Source: Hydrangea macrophylla
Taxonomy: Eukaryota > Streptophyta > Magnoliopsida > Cornales > Hydrangeaceae
Length of the DNA: 64,000 nucleotides
Assembly: GCA_033977485.1 (NCBI GenBank)
Contig: CM066987.1
Location: 73,375,088-73,439,087 of the forward strand
Direction of reading: 5' to 3'
How positions within the stretch are numbered: position 1 is the first letter of the stretch; every line of letters starts with the position of its first letter. Below, in pieces: positions 1-8,443 of this stretch. Made by a program: the position numbers and the translations under genes. The notes under the pieces were generated by a model. The model worked only from the letters and a program-made list of their open reading frames with translations. It ran no database searches and was not told the origin of the DNA.

Positions 1-138
1 TATGTGTGTTTGCTTGTTGCTTTCCGTTTCATTTGTTTGGTCTGGCTCTCATAGCATGATTTTGCGCTTATTGTAATATCCTAGGGTTTGGCCCTTTTTT
101 GGAATCGATTAACCATTTTCCGAAAAAAAAAAAAAAAA
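1..138 (+). mobile_element. 3' tail of an ORF1-only LINE-like element (copy 0)
   Basis: The window opens inside the 3' UTR of a plus-strand element. Bases 1-122 match, base for base over long stretches, the reverse complement of the tail at 5131-5290 that follows an ORF1-type C-terminus. It contains the family's tail signature (tatcctaggg, then ggccctttt, then ttaaccattttccg) and ends in 16 A residues. Satellite starts at 139. The body lies outside the window, so assignment to the ORF1-only family rests on tail similarity alone. Confidence 0.75.
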
Positions 139-535
139 GCAAGAAACGAATCGCAATTCTGATTCACAGATTACAAGTCAGACGTGAATATGCAAATTCG
201 TAGAAATAAGTCTTCTAAAACTATGTTTTGGTATTTTAAGGGACGAAAATGGGTTTCAGCACACGGAATGACATGGGACAAGAATCTAAACTTCATACTA
301 ACCGAAATGTACTTGTAGGAAGAAATGACACATAATTTTCGATTCACGGATTGCAAGTTAGACGCAAATATGTAAATTCATAGACTTAAGCCTTCTAAAA
401 CTAAGTTTTGGGGTTTTGAGAGACCCAAATTAGTTTCGGCACTCGGAATGACATATGACCAGAACCTAAACTTCAAGCTAAACTTCAAGCTCACCTAAAT
501 ATGCTTGAAGGAATAAATTACATGCAAATCCGATT

Positions 536-605
536 TTCGAAAAAAAGACGTGCAATTTAGCTTTTTTTCTTCATTCACCAATTTCTGAAAAAAAAAAAAA
601 AAAAG
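536..605 (+). repeat. LINE 3'-tail relic embedded in the satellite HOR (monomer 2/3)
   Basis: The 277-bp monomer carries about 70 extra bases flanked by acatgcaaatccgatt (520-535) and acatgcaattccgatt (606-621), which look like a target-site duplication. The extra sequence contains ttcattcaccaatttctg followed by 18 A, resembling LINE tails such as tttggcttttttatttattc plus accattctccg at 14880-14912. The same block recurs at this point in units B, C, D, E and F, so it entered before the HOR was amplified. The A-run length differs between units. Confidence 0.65.
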
Positions 606-1102
606 ACATGCAATTCCGATTCACGAATTATAAGTTAGACTTGAATACGCAAATTAATGACTTAAGCCTTCTGGCACTCGCACTGACATGGGATAGAAAT
701 TTACACATCATACTCACTTGATTAAACTTGAAGGAAGAAACGACATGCAATTTCGATTCACGGATTGCAAGTTATACGCGAAAGCATAAATTCATAGACT
801 TATTAAACATTATAAACCAAATATTTAGTGTTTTGAGAGACCAAATTGGGTTTCGGCATTCGGAATGACACGAGAACGGATCCTAAATAGACTTGTAGGA
901 ATAAACGACACGGAATTATAATTCACGGATTGCAAGTTAGAGGCAAATATGCAAATTTATAGACATAAGCCATCTAAAACTATGTTTTGGGGTTTTGAGA
1001 GACCAAAATTAGTTTCGGCACTCGGAATGACATATGACAAGAACCTAAACTTCAAGGTAACCTAAATATACTTGAAGGAAGAAATGACATGAAAATCCAA
1101 TT

Positions 1103-1164
1103 TTCGAAAAAAAAGACATGTAGTTTGGCTTTTTTATTCATTCACAAATTTTCGAAAAAAAAAG
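1103..1164 (+). repeat. Second LINE-tail-like relic in the HOR (monomer 5/6)
   Basis: The 257-bp monomer has an insert like the one at 536-605: tttggcttttttattcattc, then acaaattttcg and a run of A. It is flanked by acatgaaaatccaatt and the diverged acaagcattcccgatt. It recurs near 11705, 14945, 17420, 43560 and 47870. It is probably a paralogue of the monomer-2/3 relic, copied when the HOR formed by monomer duplication. Confidence 0.55.
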
Positions 1165-3040
1165 ACAAGCATTCCCGATTCACGAATTACAATTTAGACT
1201 TGAATACGCAAATTATAGACTTAAGCCTTCTAAAACTATGTTTTTTGTTTTTGAGAGACCAAAAATGGTTTTGGCACTCGCACTGACATGGGATAGAAAT
1301 TTACACATCCTACTCACCTGAATAAAACTTGAAGGAAGAAATGGCATGCAATTTCGATTCACGGATTGCAACTTATACGCGAATGCACAAATTCAGAGAC
1401 TTAAGCATTATAAACCTAAGTTTTGAGGTTTTGAGGGATCAAAATAGGTTTCAGTACTCAAGAATGACATGGGACCGGAACCAAACTTCATACTCACCTA
1501 GATAGCCTAGTAGAAAGATACAACGCGTAAGTCTGATTCACGCATTACAAGTTAGACGCGAATATGAAAATCATAGACTTAAGCATTCAAAATTATGTTT
1601 TGAGGTTTTGAGATATCAAAAATGGTTTCGGAGCTCGCACTGACATGGGACAGGAATCTACGCATCATACTCACCTGAATAAACTTGTAGGAAGAAACGG
1701 CACGCAATTTTGATTCACGGATTGCAAGTTAGACGCGAATACACAAATTCATAGACTTGAGCACTATAAACCTAAGTTTTTCGGTTTTGATAGACCAAAA
1801 TGGTTTACGGCATTCGAAATGACACGAGAAGGGAACCTAAACTTCACACTCACCTAAATAGACTTCTAATAAGAAGCGACATGCAATTCCGATCCACCGA
1901 TTGCATGTTAGACACGGATATGCAAATTCAATGACATAAGCCTTCTAAATCGAAGTTTTGGGTTTTTGATAGACCAAAATGGGTATCGGTACTCGGAATG
2001 ACAATGGACTGGAACCTAAATTTTATACTCACCTAAATATATACTTGTAGGAAGAAATGACACGCAATTCAGATTCAAGGATTGCAAGTTAGTTGAGAAT
2101 ATGCAAATTCATCGACTTAATACTTCTAAACCTATGTTTTGCGGTTTAGAGACACCAAAATGGATTTCGGCACTCGAAATGACACCCTAAACTTTATACT
2201 CACCTAAATAGACTTGTAGAAAGAAACGACATACAATTTCAATTCACGGATTGCAAGACAGACACGAATACCCAAATTCATAGACTTGCCTTGTAAAATT
2301 AAGTTTTGTGGTTTTGAGAGACCAAAATGTGATGCAGAATTCAGAATGACAACGGAATGGAATCTAAACTTCATACTCACCTAAACAGACTTTTACGAAA
2401 AAACAACACGCAATTCTGATTCACGGATTGAGTTAGACACGAATACACAAATTTATAAACTTAAAGCTTCTAAAACTAGGTTTTGGAGTTTTGAGAGACC
2501 AAAATGGGTTTCGGCACTCGGAATGACACAGGACCAGAATCTAAACTTCACACTCATCTAAATAGACTAATAGCAAGAAACGAATCGCAATTCTGATTCA
2601 CAGATTACAAGTCAGACGTGAATATGGAAATTCGTAGAAATAAGTCTTCTAAAACTATGTTTTGGTCTACTATTGGGCCTTCAGTATGCATGCGAATAAA
2701 GCCCCAAGCCCTGACGGTTTCAATGCTCATTTCTTTAAGACATCTTGGTCTACTATTGGGCCTTCAGTCATTGATGCTATTCAGGAATTTTTCCACTCAG
2801 GAGAAATGCTGAGAGAATCTAATGCTACACTTATAGCCCTTATTCCTAAAGTCCCTAATCCCTCTAGGATGGGGGACTTTAGGCCCATTTCTTGCTGTAA
2901 CACTGTGATGCGAACCTCAATAACTTGTATTGAGACCCAACAACAAAATTGACATGTTTACCCAGAAAAGCTAAAATCAGATTGTTGTGATAGTGAACCC
3001 GTGACCCAACATAAAAAAAAAGATCAGATTTTTTTTTTAA

Positions 3041-3126
3041 TGATGAGAATCAAGGAAGCACTTAATGGGCTGAATTGGGCTGATTATAAATGGAGAATCC
3101 AAGAAGATCAAGGTGGCATTTTTTTT
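3041..3126. repeat. 86-bp perfect inverted copy of the LTR end at 4285-4370
   Basis: Bases 3041-3126 (from tgatgagaatcaaggaagca) are the exact reverse complement of 4285-4370 (to tgcttccttgattctcatca). The two arms are about 1.16 kb apart. This places the outer LTR edge inside the element in the wrong orientation, just after a short A/T-rich stretch. The element's left end is 2906, not 3041, so these are not transposon terminal inverted repeats. A transcript across the region could fold into a long hairpin. Confidence 0.85.
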
Positions 3127-3755
3127 TAAATTGATCTCACACTCTCTTGCCTTTTTCCACTCTTAACTCCCCTTTTCAGTTCTTTAATGAACTAAATGAA
3201 CTTGAATCAAGAGATCTCAACGAGTAGTGTTTCAAAAACTTATACCAATGGCGAAAATATTTTAGAAATGACGAATCAAAGGAGAAGGACAAACACAATC
3301 AGAATTGTGAGAATTGAAACTCACAATCAGATTTAAAGAGAATTGAAACCAGAGATATAGTTATATTTTTATGAGAGAACTAGAAACCAAGATTAGTATG
3401 CCTCAAAGGAAGAAGATGAAACAAAAATCAGATTTGGCCTTTCTTTGATATCAATGCCTCCCTTCTTTTTTTTTTTTTTTTTTTTTTTGGGATATCTTTT
3501 CTTTTCTTTTCTTTTTTTTATTTTTTTATATATCCTTTTAATTTTTCGTCTATTCTCTGTTTGTTCTTCGTATTTTCTTCGTGACTCTTTGTGTTCTTTT
3601 GTTCTTCAAATATGCGAACCTCAATAGACTAGCAATGAGACCCAACAACAAAATTGACATGTTTACCCAGAAAAGCTAAAATCAGATTGTTGTGATAGTG
3701 AACCCGTGACCCAACGCCTATAAAGAGACGCAAACCACGGGTATTCCAAAGATTA

Positions 3756-3849
3756 GTGAAGACGCCACAATCAGATGCGGAAGGCTGATTGATAAGTCAT
3801 GGTGTGTGAAGACGCCACAATCAGATGCGAAAGGCTGATTGATAAGTCA
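3756..3849. repeat. Two-copy 50-bp direct repeat in the LTR remnant
   Basis: The unit gtgaagacgccacaatcaga, then tgcggaaggctgattgataa and gtca, occurs at 3756 and again at 3806 with one mismatch. The single-copy counterpart in the large gypsy LTR is near 23860 and 37060 (gaagacgccacaatcaagga). The doubling is therefore local to this LTR family. Confidence 0.85.
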
Positions 3850-3953
3850 AAAATTGTGTTCTGTGAAGAACAAGGGGGAGGAGCAAAGCTCAACTTCAGA
3901 ATTGTGTTTAATCCATTATATAAATCTGCCCATACAAAAGAGTATATATAGGA

Positions 3954-4064
3954 TTGGAACAACCCTCCAACCATAGGGATAAATGCAAGTTGTTGGAACA
4001 ACCCTCCAACCATAGGAAATAAATGCAAGTAGTTGGAACATCCTCCCAACCATAGGAAATAAAG
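3954..4064. repeat. Three-copy ~39-bp minisatellite in the LTR remnant
   Basis: The unit ttggaacaaccctccaacca plus tagg(g/a)aataaatgcaagt begins at 3954, 3993 and 4033. It explains a glycine-rich open frame on the minus strand (3771-4049), which I do not regard as a gene. Confidence 0.85.
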
Positions 4065-5130
4065 CTACCACGTTTTTTAACATAGACTTATACAAAAAAG
4101 TAGTTTAACTCATTAAAAACACATAGAAACATGAACAAACTCCCAACTACCAACTATAAAACATAAATAGCCATATCTTGGAAGTTTTATTCAGCCCATT
4201 ATTCTTCCACATGCATAAATATGATTAGGAAATATAATCAGCCCTATCTTCTTCAAATTTATGCCCAATTAATAAGATCAATCCAAAAAAATGCCACCTT
4301 GATCTTCTTGGATTCTCCATTTATAATCAGCCCAATTCAGCCCATTAAGTGCTTCCTTGATTCTCATCACACTGTCTATAAGTGTATCTCTAAAATCATT
4401 GCTAAGAGGCTTCAGGCTCTCCTTCCCGCTATTGTTGACCAAACCCAATCAGCTTTTGTCAAGGGTAGAAAAATTAGTGATAATATCCTTTTGGCCCAAG
4501 ATTTGTTAAGAGATTATCATAAGTCTGGTGGTAAGCCTAGATCTGCTGCCAAAGTTGACCTTATGAAGGCCTATGATAGTGTGAACTGGGAATTTTTGTT
4601 TGACTTACTTGATGTTCTTGGATTTCCTCCAAACTTAAAAAAATGGATTAAAGCTTGTATTACCACCGCTAGATACTCTATTAACTTCAATGGGGAATCT
4701 GTGGGTTACTTTGATGGTGCCAAGGGTCTTAGACAAGGGGATCCCATTTCCCCTTACCTGTTTGTTCTTATAATGGAGACCTTTAGCCAATTACTTGCCC
4801 ACAACATCCAGAGGGGGGCCTTTACTTATCATTGGAAATGTGATAAGTTGAAAATTTCTCACCTTTGTTTTGCGGATGACCTTATCATCCTCCTTAACGG
4901 AGATATAGACTCCGCAAAGTTGGTTAGGAAAACTTTAAATCAGTTTTATGACATCTCTGGCCTTCAAGCTAATAACCATAAAAAGTTGTGTTTTTTTCTC
5001 TGGGCTCGAAGACCATGAGGCTTTTAATATTAAGGCGGAACTCCAGTTCTCTGAGGGAATTCTCCCTATGAGATATCTTGGAGTTCCCCTTATTACCACG
5101 AAACTGAAGAAAGTCCATTGTGTTGATCTT

Positions 5131-5700
5131 TTTTTTTTTTTTCGGAAAAATGGTTAATTGATTCCAAAAAAGGGCCATACCCTAGGATATTACAATAAGC
5201 GCAAAAATCATGCTACGAGAGCCATACCAAACATTGAAAAGAAGAGCAACAAGCAAACAAACATAGCAACATGGAATGAACCAAAAACATGAATCAAGTA
5301 CGATGGCGACCCTTAGGTCGACTTCTACTGAAGTTCATCTTTGCTTCCTTTTTCTTAGGTCTAGAGGAAATGGGGTTGATGTGATCAATAGCATTCTCAT
5401 ACTCCTCTGTTCCATTTGGATGATCTTCTAAACCATCCTGAGACTCGGCATCCTCTCGCCCTTCATACACATAAGGGATAAGCTCCTTAAAAGAGTTACC
5501 ATCTCGAATAGTCCTTGCCCCAATAGAAGAGAAGCTCGAAGACAAAGGCTGCGTATAGGATGTTGAAGTACCATGCTTCTGCCTTTCACGAGGAACTACT
5601 GGCACTTCTAAAGAAGCAACAGCTTTTCCTTTATCTTTACCCTTGACCTTACGGGAAACTTCAGTCCATTGGTGTTCACTGCGCGGGCTGGAGGGCGAAT
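5131..5700 (-). mobile_element. ORF1-only element copy 1, 5'-truncated, inside LINE-A
   Basis: A minus-strand insert with poly-T at 5129-5142, then the reversed tail (cggaaaaatggttaattgat, then agggccataccctaggatat). An ORF1-type C-terminus abuts the 3' UTR directly, with no ORF2 between. The host reading frame is restored exactly if 5131-5700 is removed (...gatctt joined to gtcagt...). No duplication or deletion of host bases is visible, so this is a blunt insertion. The 5' end is truncated downstream of the zinc knuckle. Confidence 0.85.
5294..5700 (-). pseudogene. ORF1 C-terminal fragment of ORF1-only copy 1
   Basis: The frame reads on the minus strand from 5700 to the stop at 5294. It has a W-x-x-V-S-R-K-x-K-G-K-D-K-G-K stretch like the region just after the zinc knuckle in the other copies (WQVVEKKDKGKK). 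An acidic linker follows, then the family's basic end with KKKEAKMNFS and SRPKGRHR. DUF4283 and knuckle are absent through 5' truncation. The C-terminal signature matches copies 2, 3 and 4. Confidence 0.8.
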
Positions 5701-7112
5701 GTCAGTAAAATTTGCTCTAGAGTCGATTCCTGGAAATCTAAATTGTTATCTTATGCAGGTAGGGCTCAGCTTATACAGTCCGTAATCACTGGGATTCAAC
5801 AATATTGGTCTGGGATGTTTATGCTCCCAAAATGTGTTCTTAAACAGGTGGATCAAGCATTAATGAGATTCTTTTGGTCCGGTACTACCGAGAAGGGGCA
5901 TGGTGCCAAAATAGCCTGGGTTAAAGTGTGTAAGCCTAAGGACGAGGGTGGCTTGGGGTTTAAAGATGTTTTCCTCACCAATACTATTTTGAATTTAAAA
6001 CACATTGGTAACCTTCTTGACCCTGGAAATAAATCCATTTGGAAAGAATGGGTACATTTGTACATGGTGAAATCTAAAAGCTTTTGGGATGTTAAACCTC
6101 CTGGCCAATGCTCTTGGTATTGGAGAAAATTGTTAAAACTTAGGGGAGTAGCTAGGCCTTTACTAAAACATAAAATTGGTAATGGGCTACATACTTCCCT
6201 TTGGTTCGACAATTGGCTTCCAAGTGGCCCTTTGTTTGAAAAGTATACTAATCGGATTGCTTACGATGCTGCTATTGATACCTATGCAAAAGTAGCATCT
6301 ATTATAAGGAACCACGATTGGGTCTGGCCTGGGTCTATCTCCATTGGTTTAAATGAAGTTCGAGACCTCTTATCTGGTTTGTATAAACCTTCTGATTTAT
6401 CTGATAGTATCTTATGGACCACCTCCCCAAATGGAAATTACAAGTTTTCTCATATTTGGGATCATGTTAGAGCTTTTTCTCCAAAGGTCCTTTGGGACAA
6501 ACTTGTTTGGTTCTCAGGGTGCACCCCTAGGCAGAATTTTATCTTATGGTTTGCTGTTCAAAATAAACTTGCAACCCACGATAGAATCTACACTTTTACT
6601 CCTGGTCCACTTGCTTGCGTGTTATGCCATAGTCATATGGAATCTCACAACCATTTATTTTTTCACTGTTCTTATGCCTCTTTTGTTTGGCAGAATTTGA
6701 TGAATAGGTGTGGGCTTACATGGAACAGGACCAATTGGGATAACACTGTTAGATGGATAACACAACAATGGAAGGGGAAGAAAATCCATCAAGCTATACC
6801 AAAAATCTGTCTTGGGGTCACTGTCTATGGCTTGTGGAGGGAAAGGAACAATAGAACGTTCAGTGGCACATTTACTCCCAAAGATCAACTACTGCAAAAC
6901 TTTATCTCCCAAATAAATCTCCAGATTAGGTCCAAGTGGAAACATCATCCCCAGCTTGATTTCTTTGCTTCACCCTGGACATAGCTTCTTTGTTTTGGAT
7001 TTGTTTCCATTTGTCACTATTGTTGTTTGTGTGCTCTTATGCCTCTGAGTGTTGATTGTACTCTATTTTCAGTGGCCTCCCCTGCCACTAGTCCCCTTAC
7101 TGAGCTTACTGT

Positions 7113-7294
7113 TTATCCTGGGGTATGCCCCTTGTACTTTTGTATTTTATGTTTAAGGTGGCTATAATGTAGTCCACCTTTCTTTGTGAGTGGATTTTCC
7201 ACCAGTCCTCTAGCTGTGCTTTTATTGTCTTATCCTGGGGTATGCCCCTTGTACATGTGTACAGTCTTTTTTGGAATATATTTACCATTTTCTG
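7113..7294 (+). other. LINE-A 3' tail with duplicated hairpin
   Basis: The motif tatcctggggtatgcccctt occurs twice, with GGGG-TATG-CCCC at 7120-7131 and 7237-7248. The segment ends in ttggaatatatttaccattt and tctg before the poly-A. Each copy can form a 4-bp GC stem with a 4-base loop. Comparable single hairpins lie in all other LINE tails here, and fragment 44581-45770 also has two (44637-44648, 44753-44764). In LINEs with stringent template recognition such 3' structures guide the reverse transcriptase. That role is inferred here. Confidence 0.65.
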
Positions 7295-7308
7295 AAAAAA
7301 AAAAAAAA

Positions 7309-8269
7309 AAAACTATGTTTTGGTATTTTAAGGGACGAAAATGGGTTTCAGCACACGGAATGACATGGGACAAGAATCTAAACTTCATACTAACCTAAAT
7401 ATACTTGTAGGAAGAAACGACACATAATTTTCGATTCACGGATTGCAAGTTAGACGCAAATATGTAAATTCATAGACTTAAGCCTTCTAAAACTAAGTTT
7501 TGGGGTTTTGAGAGACCCAAATTAGTTTCGGCACTCGGAATGACATATGACCAGAACCTAAACTTCAAGCTAAACTTCAAGCTCACCTAAATATGCTTGA
7601 AGGAATAAATTACATGCAAATTCGATTTTCGAAAAAAAGACGTGCAATTTGGCTTTTTTCTTCATTCACCAATTTCTGAAAAAAAAAAAAAAAAAAAAAA
7701 AGACATGCAATTCCGATTCACGAATTACAAGTTAGACTTGAATACGCAAATTAATGACTTAAGCCTTCTGGCACTCGCACTGACATGGGATAGAAATTTA
7801 CACATCATACTCACTTGATTAAACTTGAAGGAAGAAACGACATGCAATTTTGATTCACGGATTGCAAGTTATACGCGAAAGCATAAATTCATAGACTTAT
7901 TAAACATTATAAACCAAATATTTGGTGTTTTGAGAGACCAAATTGGGTTTCAGCATTCGGAATGACACAAGAACGGATCCTAAACTTTATACTCGGCTAA
8001 ATAGACTTGTAATAAGAAACGACATGTAATTCCGATCCACGGATTGCAGGTTAAACACATACAAATTCATTGACTTAAGTCTTCTAAATTTAATAGTCGA
8101 GGTGTGCGCAAGCTGGCCCGGACAACCCCGATTACAAAAAAAAAAAAAAAAAAGTCTTCTAAATTTAAGTTCTGGGGTTTTGAGCACCAAAATGGGATTC
8201 GGCCCTTGGAATGACAACGGACTGCAATCTAAACTTCATACTCACTTAAATAGACATGTAGGAAGAAAC
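7309..8269 (+). repeat. Satellite array segment S2 (HOR unit B)
   Basis: Continuation of S1 after LINE-A: monomers 1 (rest), 2, 3 and 4, then a monomer absent from the other units (gatccacggattgcaggttaa, near 8035). The junction after monomer 4 keeps ctttatactcggctaaatag, which units A, C, D, E and F lack. A tail-only insertion sits at 8094-8151. Confidence 0.9.
8094..8151 (+). mobile_element. 5'-truncated SINE-like 3' end with 17-bp target duplication
   Basis: About 41 bases (tagtcgaggtgtgcgcaagc, then tggcccggacaaccccgatt and ac) plus about 17 A are flanked by perfect copies of aagtcttctaaatttaa (8077-8093 and 8152-8168). The sequence differs from the LINE tails here. The GTGTGCGCAAGCTGGCCCGGACA wording, split as gtgtgcgcaagctgg and cccggaca, resembles 3' ends of plant tRNA-derived SINEs as I recall them. 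That identification is tentative; the retroposition hallmarks are directly visible. Confidence 0.75.
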
Positions 8270-8370
8270 CTGTCTGGTCTCTGATGCTTAAAACATCAAT
8301 GTTATTATCATAAATAAACTTAGCAACTTCAGATTGCTTATATGCAAGGTTAAGACCTCTAAAATACTCT
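8270..8370 (-). mobile_element. Antisense LINE ORF2 endonuclease fragment fused to ORF1-only copy 2
   Basis: Read on the minus strand, about 8366-8281 encodes IRGLNLAYKQSEVAKFIYDN followed by NIDVLSI, the start of a LINE ORF2 endonuclease (compare LINE-D at 58375-58445 and beyond). It lies between the satellite (target copy aagaaac, 8263-8269) and the 5' end of a plus-strand ORF1-only element. It has no tail of its own, so it belongs to the same insertion event, which closes with aagaaac at 11326-11332. Best explained by twin priming or template switching onto a second LINE RNA. Confidence 0.8.
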
Positions 8371-8379
8371 GCAATGTTT

Positions 8380-8411
8380 TCTAGAGAGAGAAGCTCCCAC
8401 CTCTCTCTAGA
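8380..8411 (+). other. 5'-terminal inverted repeat (hairpin) of ORF1-only copy 2
   Basis: TCTAGAGAGAG (8380-8390) and CTCTCTCTAGA (8401-8411) form a perfect 11-bp stem with a 10-base loop (aagctcccac). The same structure occurs at the 5' ends of LINE-B (20236-20267) and LINE-C (31040-31069), of ORF1-only copy 3 (42331-42362), and in weaker form in LINE-E (56953-56980). Function is unknown; transcription start, packaging or translation control are possible. Confidence 0.8.
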
Positions 8412-8443
8412 ATTTGGTTAAAAATTTCTCTCTCTTCCAGGTT

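Larger units (their letters stand above)
139..2665 (+). repeat. Satellite array segment S1 (HOR unit A and start of B)
   Basis: Tandem ~180-bp monomers sharing the core attcacggattgcaagttaga, then aaattcatagacttaagcc, then ttttgagagaccaaaatggg. The core recurs at about 161, 341, 618, 755, 920, 1177, 1356, 1535, 1712, 1891, 2072, 2241 and 2418. At 2595 the distinctive first monomer (cagattacaagtcagacgtg) returns, giving a 13-monomer higher-order unit of about 2434 bp. Spacing is 177-181 bp except at two enlarged monomers (277 and 257 bp, carrying LINE-tail relics) and at shortened ones (137, 165 and 169 bp). No gene is present; short ORFs here are repeat translations. Confidence 0.93.
2906..4370 (-). 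mobile_element. Non-coding, rearranged LTR-retrotransposon remnant in LINE-A
   Basis: The 1465-bp insert starts TGATGCGAACC and ends GATTCTCATCA, so it has TG...CA ends, and it has a 5-bp duplication CACTG (2901-2905, 4371-4375). It splits ORF2 exactly between CNT and VYKC. Bases 3613-4370 look like one LTR. Bases 2906-2996 repeat the inner end of that LTR (gcgaacctcaat, gacccaacaacaaaattgac). Bases 3129-3612 resemble the leader of the large Ty3/gypsy element (ttgcctttttccactc is shared with 36280-36300). LTR wording such as gaagacgccacaatca and gattgataagtc is also shared. No gag or pol remains, so I infer a deleted relative in minus orientation. Confidence 0.7.
2686..6984 (+). pseudogene. 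LINE-A ORF2 (reverse transcriptase), truncated and interrupted
   Basis: Coding pieces are 2686-2905, 4371-5130 and 5701-6984. Recognisable in order: the NKAPSPDG region before the RT core; FRPISCCNT; RT motif A (DLMKAYDSV); motif B (GLRQGDPISPYLF); motif C as FADD; KYLGVPL-type text; then the C-terminal zf-RVT-like domain (CVLCHSHMESHNHLFFHC). The endonuclease is missing. A one-base insertion in an A-run near 4980 shifts the frame ahead of FSGLEDHE. The last piece (5743-6984) is open to its stop. The product would be inactive. Family assignment is secure from the motif order. Confidence 0.92.
2666..7308 (+). mobile_element. LINE-A: 5'-truncated L1-type LINE with two nested insertions
   Basis: This non-LTR retrotransposon is inserted in satellite monomer 1. 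The target-site duplication aaaactatgttttgg lies at 2651-2665 and 7309-7323. It is 5'-truncated inside the ORF2 reverse transcriptase and ends in about 18 A. The first 20 bases (2666-2685) duplicate internal sequence at 2750-2769. An LTR-element remnant (2906-4370) and an ORF1-only fragment (5131-5700) split it. Its 3' UTR (6985-7294) has two copies of the conserved tail hairpin. The fragment at 44581-45770 is the same subfamily, with the same near-identical C-terminus ending QLDFFASPWT. Confidence 0.93.

Noticed and set aside
1089..1286. A recurring ~65-codon frame (MKIQFSKKKTC...) at 1089, 11690, 43555 and 47863
   Set aside because: It lies wholly in satellite monomers 5/6 and is repeated only because the HOR is. 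T-run length changes shift its frame between units. No start context or conserved protein feature.
139..2665. CRISPR-like array of direct repeats
   Set aside because: Period ~180 bp with no unique spacers; it is a eukaryotic satellite.
3771..4049. 92-codon minus-strand frame with MVGGLFQ repeats
   Set aside because: Translation of the three-copy 39-bp minisatellite in the LTR remnant; no family resemblance.
2906..4370. MITE or foldback DNA transposon, because of the 86-bp inverted repeat
   Set aside because: The left end of the insert (2906) is not part of the inverted repeat. TG...CA ends, a 5-bp duplication and LTR/leader similarity to the gypsy element fit an LTR remnant better.
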